Shown here piece by piece: positions 20,702-24,967 of a stretch of DNA of 24,967 nucleotides. The stretch comes from 2-02-FULL-45-10 sp964478235. Lineage in GTDB: Bacteria; Patescibacteriota; Patescibacteriia; Magasanikbacterales; GWA2-37-8. Position numbers and translations under genes: made by a program. The DNA lies in NCBI GenBank assembly GCA_964478235.1, contig CAYZGX010000010.1, positions 1 to 24,967 of the forward strand, in the 5' to 3' direction. The notes under the pieces were generated by a model. That model did not search any database. It worked only from the letters and a program-made list of their open reading frames with translations, and had not been told where the DNA came from. Positions within the stretch are counted from its first letter, which is position 1. The number at the start of each line of letters is the position of its first letter.

Positions 20702-20730
20702 ATGGTAGGCTTAATTGGGGTAAGTGTCAA
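20702..20730 (-). promoter_or_regulatory. Promoter of the doxX gene
   Basis: On the minus strand: TTGACA (20730-20725), a 17-base spacer and TACCAT (20707-20702). The predicted start is near 20695 with a leader of about 25 bases. It begins 6 bases after the stop of the EVE-nuclease gene. Confidence 0.65.
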
Positions 20731-20736
20731 CGAGGG

Positions 20737-21840
20737 CTAGAATTTAGTAAAACCAAAATCTTTACCTATAGACTTAAGACCACTACCTTCAACCATAGCA
20801 ACACCTAAATTCAAATCATTAATAAAAGAAATATAATCATTATCCTTAGGAACTTTTGATGGAACTAATACTCTATAATTTTCATCAAAGTGAAGATTGT
20901 GTTCATTGACGAACCTGCTAACCTCAAAATAATCATATTCATACAATTGAACGATACCTTTTCTTGCCTGGCTTCTAAAATTATTATTTTCAGTGCTTTT
21001 TACTTCAAATAAAAATGATCGATCTTCGTTATATGCAAACAAATCAACAAAGCGATTTGAACGAGTCTCAAAACCTTTGCTCTTAAACATAGTAATGAGT
21101 TGTTGTAAAACCGTAGCATGAGCAACTTCAGCCTTAGCTAAAAGCTCATTATCTTTTACATAAGTCTCTTTTGAATTTTTAACTATTCTAGTTTTAATGG
21201 AATCAAAAACTTTGAGAGTGTCTGCGTAGCGCAGAGTTTCGGACACATCACTAATTTTATCTAAAGTAGTTTGCCGAGCTTCGGTCACAGAAGTCTCGAT
21301 AGTACTAGAGTAGAGGTAAAGAGGTCTCTTATCATACAAAATTTTATCTGCAACATCTTGAGAAACCTTAGAAAAACTACCCATTTGAGGAAAACCAGAT
21401 ACTTGCGAGAGAGGGATAGAATTTTTTAATAAAAGATCAATCTGCTGTTTAACTATTTCACCATTATCCAAAGATGGAGCAATAAGATCAGCTAATGATG
21501 GAATTTCGCTAAAAAGATAAATTTCAGAAAAAGGCACGAGTAATGGCCATTTATTGAGTTTTTCTTTTTGTTCATGAATCCAAAGATAATTGTCTTTTTT
21601 AGAAAAGTTAGGCCCAACAATGCCAATACCGATGAGGCCAGATTTAGCATTATTAAAAAGAGAAGTCGTAGGTCCGGTACTGTGGAAAAAGAAAATATCA
21701 CCAGGTTGAATCTCCTGCCAACGATCAAGATGCTTTTCTTCTAAGCCCCAAGTCATATATTTGATCGCCGTCAACCAATTTTCCGGAGGACCAGTAAAAC
21801 GAAAAAAGGATTTTGCATTAAGGGAGGGAGTAAAATCCAT
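20737..21840 (-). CDS. EVE-domain/PD-(D/E)XK nuclease fusion, predicted modification-dependent restriction enzyme
   Basis: 367 aa. Residues about 9-165 look like an EVE domain (PUA/YTH-like reader of modified bases): FRFTGPPENWLTAIKYMTWG, QPGDIFFFHSTG and GIGIVGPNF are the characteristic strands, with aromatic residues for a base pocket. A helical linker (about 165-235) joins a C-terminal nuclease fold: Glu238 and His241 in a first helix, Asp266 in RFVDLFAY, Glu279-x-Lys281 in FLFEVKST, then QARKGIVQLYEYDYF (291-305), which is the usual Q-x-Y helix of PD-(D/E)XK enzymes. The predicted role is cutting DNA that carries modified bases, in the cytosol. It lies 2 bases downstream of a dCTPase-like gene, in an AT-rich segment unlike its surroundings. 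No methyltransferase is present, as expected for a type IV-like enzyme. Base specificity is inferred. Confidence 0.82.
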   Translation of the reverse strand: MDFTPSLNAKSFFRFTGPPENWLTAIKYMTWGLEEKHLDRWQEIQPGDIFFFHSTGPTTSLFNNAKSGLIGIGIVGPNFSKKDNYLWIHEQKEKLNKWPLLVPFSEIYLFSEIPSLADLIAPSLDNGEIVKQQIDLLLKNSIPLSQVSGFPQMGSFSKVSQDVADKILYDKRPLYLYSSTIETSVTEARQTTLDKISDVSETLRYADTLKVFDSIKTRIVKNSKETYVKDNELLAKAEVAHATVLQQLITMFKSKGFETRSNRFVDLFAYNEDRSFLFEVKSTENNNFRSQARKGIVQLYEYDYFEVSRFVNEHNLHFDENYRVLVPSKVPKDNDYISFINDLNLGVAMVEGSGLKSIGKDFGFTKF

Positions 21841-21842
21841 AC

Positions 21843-22190
21843 TTACAGTTTATTGTATTTAATAGCTTTACCTTTAGACTTTTCTATCGGATATTTAAGT
21901 GCATTTTTATCAATCTTTTTATCGAGCGCATCAAATATATCAATTCCAAAATCATGAGCCATAAGTAGCACCCAATGAAGTGTATCAGCGAGTTCCTCTC
22001 CCACTTTATCTTTATTCTCTTTCAAATAAACATCCACCTGCTCACCGTTTTTCCATTGAAAATGCTCAAGAACTTCAGTTGCTTCTAATACGAGTGACAA
22101 CGCCATATCTTTGGGTTTATGAAACTGCTCCCAATCACGATCACGACGAAAGGTTAAAATTTTATTCATTAAATCGTCAAGTTTGGCCAT
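21843..22190 (-). CDS. dCTPase/RS21-C6-like MazG-fold nucleotide pyrophosphohydrolase
   Basis: 115-aa all-alpha NTP pyrophosphohydrolase. The opening RDRDWEQFHKPKDMALSLVLE (about 16-36) closely follows the RS21-C6/DCTPP1 pattern 'RDWEQFHxP..L..AL..E', and FQWKN (44-48) is the conserved base-side segment. Metal-binding motifs are ExxE (Glu36/Glu39) and ExxD (Glu66/Asp69). DCTPP1-type enzymes hydrolyse dCTP and 5-modified dCTP to monophosphates; related MazG proteins clean other non-canonical nucleotides, so the exact substrate is inference. It begins 8 bases after the YHYH gene and ends 2 bases before the EVE-nuclease ATG, so the nuclease is almost certainly translated from the same mRNA. There is no SD. 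Codon use is AT-rich, like the whole three-gene segment. Confidence 0.87.
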   Translation of the reverse strand: MAKLDDLMNKILTFRRDRDWEQFHKPKDMALSLVLEATEVLEHFQWKNGEQVDVYLKENKDKVGEELADTLHWVLLMAHDFGIDIFDALDKKIDKNALKYPIEKSKGKAIKYNKL

Positions 22191-22198
22191 ATTATTAT

Positions 22199-22618
22199 TT
22201 ATCGAGAGAATAATTCAAAAAATTGTTGTAAAAAATTCTTATTTTTTACAGAAATGTTTTGTACTGGTACCAAATTTCTTTGCGTAGATGTGACAAACAA
22301 TTTAGGTTCAACGACCTTCTTCTCAAGAGGTTTTTTTACCTGAACAACAGTTGGCTTAACTACTGACGTTTGTTTTTTATACTCTGGCGCAGAACGGGTA
22401 ATCCCTCCTGTTTCAGAAAAAGTACTCTTAACAGGCTCTAGGGGTTGAGGTAGTTCTTTTGCACGATGGCAGTGATATTCCCCACTTGAAAGTCCCCATT
22501 TAGAACAATTGGTGCGACATGTGTGGCAACCAGAAGCATCAGTCCGACCAGGGTGAGCAAAAACTGGTGTTATTAGGAAAATACTAGAAAAAACAACCAA
22601 ATAGAGCAACTTCCACAT
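22199..22618 (-). CDS. Exported YHYH-domain protein
   Basis: 139 aa. Residues 1-21 are a signal peptide (LLYLVVFSSIFLITPVFA), so the mature protein would begin with HPG. Residues about 22-51 form a short Cys/His module: HPGRTDASGCHTC, then GEYHCH, the pattern annotated as a YHYH domain in small secreted bacterial proteins, probably metal-binding (four Cys and several His). The rest is a low-complexity Lys/Pro/Val/Thr linker (about 60-115) and a short amphipathic C-terminus (KNFLQQFFELF). It is the first gene of the AT-rich operon, 8 bases before the dCTPase-like gene; whether it works with the two downstream enzymes or only shares the transcript is unclear. No promoter stands out in the AT-rich 22619-22683. 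Confidence 0.78.
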   Translation of the reverse strand: MWKLLYLVVFSSIFLITPVFAHPGRTDASGCHTCRTNCSKWGLSSGEYHCHRAKELPQPLEPVKSTFSETGGITRSAPEYKKQTSVVKPTVVQVKKPLEKKVVEPKLFVTSTQRNLVPVQNISVKNKNFLQQFFELFSR

Positions 22619-22683
22619 AAAGAAAAGATAAAGTATTTATAAAGCCATACTACACCATCCTTATAGGAAAAGCTAGGCAAAAT

Positions 22684-22711
22684 AAAAAAACACCCCATCT
22701 CTGGAGTGTTT
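22684..22711 (-). terminator. Rho-independent terminator of the ribosomal operon
   Basis: The arms AAACACCCCA (22688-22697) and TGGAGTGTTT (22702-22711) pair with one mismatch around a 4-base loop, followed on the minus strand by T7 (22690-22684). It is placed 17 bases beyond the rpsI stop. Confidence 0.88.
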
Positions 22712-22728
22712 TTCTTTTGTAGAAGACA

Positions 22729-23136
22729 TTAACGTTTTGACCACTGCGGTGCACGACGAGCCTTCTTGAGACCAGGCTTCTTGCGCTCCTTGATACGAGG
22801 ATCACGGGAGAGGAAACCAAGGGCTTTGAGGGTCTTCTTGAAGTCTTCGTTCCATTTGAGGAGGGTGCGGGCAATACCGAGCTGTACAGCCACGGATTGA
22901 CCGTTTTTGCCACCACCGTTCACTTTCACGGAGAAATCGAGGTCTTTGTCCTTACCAAGCGCTTTGAGAGGAGCCAAGACAGTTGTCTGCTGTTCAAAGT
23001 GTGGGAAGTACTTTTCAAATGGCATACCGTTCACGACGATCTTACCACTACCCTTTTCAACGCGGACACGAGCGGAAGCGCGTTTGCGGCGACCGACGGC
23101 GCGGAGGAGGGCTTCTTTAGTATTAAGCTTTGTCAT
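22729..23136 (-). CDS. rpsI: 30S ribosomal protein S9
   Basis: 135 aa. AVGRRKRASARVRVEKGSG and VNGGGKNGQSVAVQLGIARTLL are the S9 core, and the C-terminus RDPRIKERKKPGLKKARRAPQWSKR is the conserved basic tail that reaches the P-site tRNA in the 30S subunit (usual ending APQ-aromatic-SKR). Length is normal. It begins 13 bases after the rplM stop and is the last gene of the rpsD-rpoA-rplQ-rplM-rpsI operon, followed by a terminator. There is no SD. Confidence 0.98.
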   Translation of the reverse strand: MTKLNTKEALLRAVGRRKRASARVRVEKGSGKIVVNGMPFEKYFPHFEQQTTVLAPLKALGKDKDLDFSVKVNGGGKNGQSVAVQLGIARTLLKWNEDFKKTLKALGFLSRDPRIKERKKPGLKKARRAPQWSKR

Positions 23137-23149
23137 AAGGTATCAGCGC

Positions 23150-23512
23150 TTATTTAAACGACAGGCGGTTCATGCGGATTTCGCGTTGCTTGTTTTTTGG
23201 CAACATGCGCATCACGGCAGAACGAATAACCGCTTCTGGATCTTCTGTGATAACTTTCTTCGCAGGAGTCTCTTTCAAACCACCTGGGTGCATACTGTGG
23301 TGTCGGTAGACCTTTTGGTCATACTTCTTACCGGTGAATTTGAGCTGTTTAGCGTTCAAGACAACTACTTTACTGCCATCATCGATGTGCGGTGTATAGC
23401 TTGGCTTGTGTTTACCCTGGAGCAAAGTAGCAATTTGTGTTGCCAAGCGACCAGGAGCTTTGCCAGCGGCGTCAATTTCGTAGCGGTTGTGGGTAATCTT
23501 TGGAGTGGTCAT
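23150..23512 (-). CDS. rplM: 50S ribosomal protein L13
   Basis: 120 aa, somewhat shorter than the roughly 140 aa of E. coli L13. The fold markers are clear: IDAAGKAPGRLATQIATLLQGK near the start, VVVLNAKQLKFTGKK, YRHHSMHPGGLK, and AVIRSAVMRMLPKNK. The shortening is at the termini. I start at ATG 23512 (MTTPKITHN) rather than 15 bases upstream, since the longer version would overlap rplQ. One base separates it from the rplQ stop. It assembles early into the large subunit. The rplM-rpsI pairing is near universal. Confidence 0.97.
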   Translation of the reverse strand: MTTPKITHNRYEIDAAGKAPGRLATQIATLLQGKHKPSYTPHIDDGSKVVVLNAKQLKFTGKKYDQKVYRHHSMHPGGLKETPAKKVITEDPEAVIRSAVMRMLPKNKQREIRMNRLSFK

Positions 23513-23513
23513 A

Positions 23514-23864
23514 TTATACAAATTCAATTACCACTTCTTCGGCGCCATCACCAACGCGGTTGGCAACCATCGTAGTGCGGGTGTAACCACCAGCGCGAGC
23601 TTTGAATCGTGGACCAAGGACACTCATCAATTTCTTGACAGCAGCATCGTTGTGAAGCACCGCAATCAGTGCGCGACGAGCAGCGAGAGTGTTTGGCTTG
23701 GATTTTGTGATCAATCGTTCAACCAGAGAGCGAACAGCGCGAGCCTTAGCTTTGGTAGTGCGAATTTTTTCATGGAGGATCAAACTCTCAGCCAAATTGC
23801 GGAGCAAGGCTTGGCGTGGGCCAGTCTTGCGGTCGAGAGTGACCTTATTCTTTTGGTGTCTCAT
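23514..23864 (-). CDS. rplQ: 50S ribosomal protein L17
   Basis: 116 aa. The N-terminus (MRHQKN, KTGPRQALLRNLAESLILHEKIRTT) and the block AKARAVRSLVERLITK are diagnostic for L17, and the C-terminus GYTRTTMVANRVGDGAEEVVIEF matches the usual GGYTRI..L..R.GDaA.m..iEl ending. It begins 6 bases after the rpoA stop, the standard rpoA-rplQ order, without SD. The tight spacing leaves no room for a missing rpoA C-terminal domain. Confidence 0.98.
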   Translation of the reverse strand: MRHQKNKVTLDRKTGPRQALLRNLAESLILHEKIRTTKAKARAVRSLVERLITKSKPNTLAARRALIAVLHNDAAVKKLMSVLGPRFKARAGGYTRTTMVANRVGDGAEEVVIEFV

Positions 23865-23870
23865 AACAGA

Positions 23871-24680
23871 TTATTCTTTTTTCTTAGACTTCTTTTTAGC
23901 TTTAGGTTCTTCGGCTACTTCGTCAGCTTTCGCAGGGGCTTCATCTGCTACAGCTTCTGGAGCGGCACTCACTTCGCTGTCGTCGCTCTTTCGAGCTGCA
24001 TCAAGGACGACGGTGAAATGATCCATCAAGATTGCGGTGGCTTGTTCAAGGGCACTTTTTGGACTGATGGTGCCATTCGTTTCAATCTGCAAGGTCAATT
24101 TTTCAAAGTTGGTGATGTCACCCACGCGAGTGTTCTCAACATGGTAACCGACATCTTTTACTGGGTTGTAGATAGAATCGACAACAACAGTACCGAGGTC
24201 ATAATTCTGGCGGTTCTTTTCTTCAACTGGTTTGAAACCGCGACCGCGACCAACGGTGATTTCCATTTCAAAGGCTTTGGTAGCTTTGGTAACGGTACAG
24301 ATAACCAAATCCTTGTTGATAATTTCAACATTGGAATTAGCTTCAATGTCGCCAGCAGTCACTGGACCAACACCTTTTTTGGAAATTGAGAGGGTAACTG
24401 GCTCGTCAACAAACACTTTCACGGCGAGCTGTTTCAAGTTCAACATAATTTCCACTGCATCTTCTTTCACGCCTTCAGCGGTCGTGAATTCATGCTGAAC
24501 ACCTTTAATCTTGAAGTATTCAACAGCGGAACCAGGAAGAGAGGACAGCAAGACGCGACGAAGCGCATTGCCAAGGGTGGTGCCATAACCGTGGTAACAT
24601 GGAGTGATAATCACACTACCTGCGTGAGCCGACTCCCCTGCCTTATATTCGACTTTGGAAGGTAATAAGAAATTTTCCAT
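23871..24680 (-). CDS. rpoA: RNA polymerase alpha subunit lacking the C-terminal domain
   Basis: 269 aa against about 310-330 in most bacteria. Residues about 1-228 are a complete N-terminal dimerisation and assembly domain: CYHGYGTTLGNALRRVLLSSLPGSAV (about 28-53), GVKEDAVEIMLNLK (70-83), RGRGF (145-149), and ISPKSALEQATAILMDHF (205-222). The helix-hairpin-helix C-terminal domain that contacts UP-element DNA and activators is absent. Instead residues 229-269 form a low-complexity acidic/Ala stretch ending in a Lys-rich tail (KAKKKSKKKE). The stop lies 6 bases before rplQ, so this is not a frameshift artefact. Consequence: promoter recognition must rely on sigma contacts. It starts 36 bases after rpsD and has no SD. 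Confidence 0.96.
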   Translation of the reverse strand: MENFLLPSKVEYKAGESAHAGSVIITPCYHGYGTTLGNALRRVLLSSLPGSAVEYFKIKGVQHEFTTAEGVKEDAVEIMLNLKQLAVKVFVDEPVTLSISKKGVGPVTAGDIEANSNVEIINKDLVICTVTKATKAFEMEITVGRGRGFKPVEEKNRQNYDLGTVVVDSIYNPVKDVGYHVENTRVGDITNFEKLTLQIETNGTISPKSALEQATAILMDHFTVVLDAARKSDDSEVSAAPEAVADEAPAKADEVAEEPKAKKKSKKKE

Positions 24681-24716
24681 AGTGTATGATAAATAAATGA
24701 GAAAAATGATGAATGA

Positions 24717-24967
24717 TTAACGAGAGTAGAACCCGATAATAACATTAGTGTCAAAGTTTGGATTGACGAGAGCTGGTTCATTCACCACTTTCGCTGTCTG
24801 AGCTTTAGCATCAACAGCCAACCACATTGGAGCTTCTTTCTTACTCAAAGTTTCAGTTAAACCTTCAAATAATTTACTCTTTTTTGCAGTTTCTTTCAAA
24901 CTAAGCACTTCTCCAGCGCGAACGCGGTAGGAAGCGATGTCAACTTTCTTGCCGTTGATAAGAATCT
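24717..24967 (-). CDS. rpsD: 30S ribosomal protein S4, C-terminal part
   Basis: The gene enters from the right edge, so only the last 83 codons are present. Visible residues ILINGKKVDIASYRVRAGEVLSL are the S4 RNA-binding-domain end (the usual 'VNGxxVNIPSYxVxxGD'), followed by MWLAVDAKAQTAKVVNEP and the end NVIIGFYSR, typical of S4 C-termini (usually 'INExLIVEFYSR'). The protein nucleates 30S assembly. It is the first visible gene of the rpsD-rpoA-rplQ-rplM-rpsI order. The frame is intact to the window edge. Confidence 0.95.
   Translation of the reverse strand, partial: ILINGKKVDIASYRVRAGEVLSLKETAKKSKLFEGLTETLSKKEAPMWLAVDAKAQTAKVVNEPALVNPNFDTNVIIGFYSR

Noticed and set aside
20671..20730. N-terminal extension of the DoxX protein
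   Set aside because: The stretch is occupied by a TTGACA-N17-TACCAT promoter, and the DoxX fold begins at MDYTPYLV.
22907..23575. 222-codon open frame on the plus strand
   Set aside because: It is a shadow of rpsI and rplM, with no promoter, SD or recognisable motif.
23487..24389. 300-codon open frame on the plus strand
   Set aside because: It lies antisense to rplQ and rpoA, which are unmistakable. Its protein is low-complexity (Phe/Ser/Asn-rich), with no family resemblance.
24681..24716. Separate promoter for rpoA (TACACT directly before its ATG)
   Set aside because: The would-be -10 touches the start codon, so transcription would begin inside the gene. The rpsD-rpoA gap is only 36 bases, which fits cotranscription.
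1..24967. CRISPR arrays, tRNA or rRNA genes, insertion sequences, integrase or prophage genes
   Set aside because: No repeated spacer-like units, cloverleaf sequences, transposase motifs or att-like repeats were seen on reading both strands. The AT-rich 20737-22618 segment has no visible mobility gene.
1..24967. UGA recoded to glycine, as in some Patescibacteria
   Set aside because: def, rplQ and others end in TAA, but the flippase, PriA and GT2 genes end sensibly at TGA, overlapping or adjoining the next gene. No in-frame TGA was needed to complete a protein.

Overview
The window looks like chromosomal DNA of a bacterium with a small, tightly packed genome. My best guess is a member of the Candidate Phyla Radiation (Patescibacteria). 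The reasons are near-zero intergenic spacing, core genes without Shine-Dalgarno (SD) sequences, a shortened RNA polymerase alpha subunit, a PriA that has lost its ATPase motifs, and a cell-wall enzyme built from domains I associate with that group. The lineage call is inference: no 16S gene is present. TGA, TAA and TAG all serve as stops, so nothing suggests a recoded UGA.

Layout. 1-2500 (minus): the start of a secreted coiled-coil protein, then gltX behind tagA/wecG. 2505-5258 (plus): clpB with a strong promoter and a CIRCE-like heat-shock operator. 5397-5654 (minus): a small coiled-coil orphan. 5744-13496 (plus): a long close-packed run of a two-headed cell-wall hydrolase/carboxypeptidase, a LigB/MEMO-family protein, priA, def, fmt and an O-antigen ligase/polymerase. 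13485-14257 (minus): a self-contained two-gene module of unknown small proteins with its own promoter and terminator. 14254-17565 (minus): a surface-polysaccharide operon (flippase, GT4, GT2). 17606-20730 (minus): single genes with their own signals: a Cys-rich peptide, a membrane protein, AlkD-like DNA glycosylase, a tandem zinc-finger protein, ArfB and DoxX. 20737-22618 (minus): an AT-rich three-gene accessory operon (exported YHYH protein, dCTPase-like MazG-fold enzyme, EVE-domain/PD-(D/E)XK nuclease). 22684-24967 (minus): the conserved ribosomal block rpsD-rpoA-rplQ-rplM-rpsI.

How it fits together. tagA, the flippase, the two glycosyltransferases and the O-antigen ligase form a surface-glycan toolkit split over three loci. 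PriA-Def-Fmt is a classic conserved neighbourhood that anchors the identity of the degenerate PriA. The accessory operon is the best candidate for an under-described system: an enzyme resembling those that hydrolyse dCTP and 5-modified dCTP sits directly upstream of a nuclease with a predicted modified-base reader, which suggests two-level defence against DNA with modified cytosine.

Gene expression. Core genes use a recurring extended -10 (TGCTATACT, four exact copies), often at leaderless distance and without SD, whereas five small orphan genes all carry clear GGAGG-type SDs. The alpha subunit has no C-terminal domain, which fits promoters that rely on the extended -10. No tRNA, rRNA, CRISPR array, insertion sequence or integrase was seen, and no gene-free stretch exceeds 300 bases.
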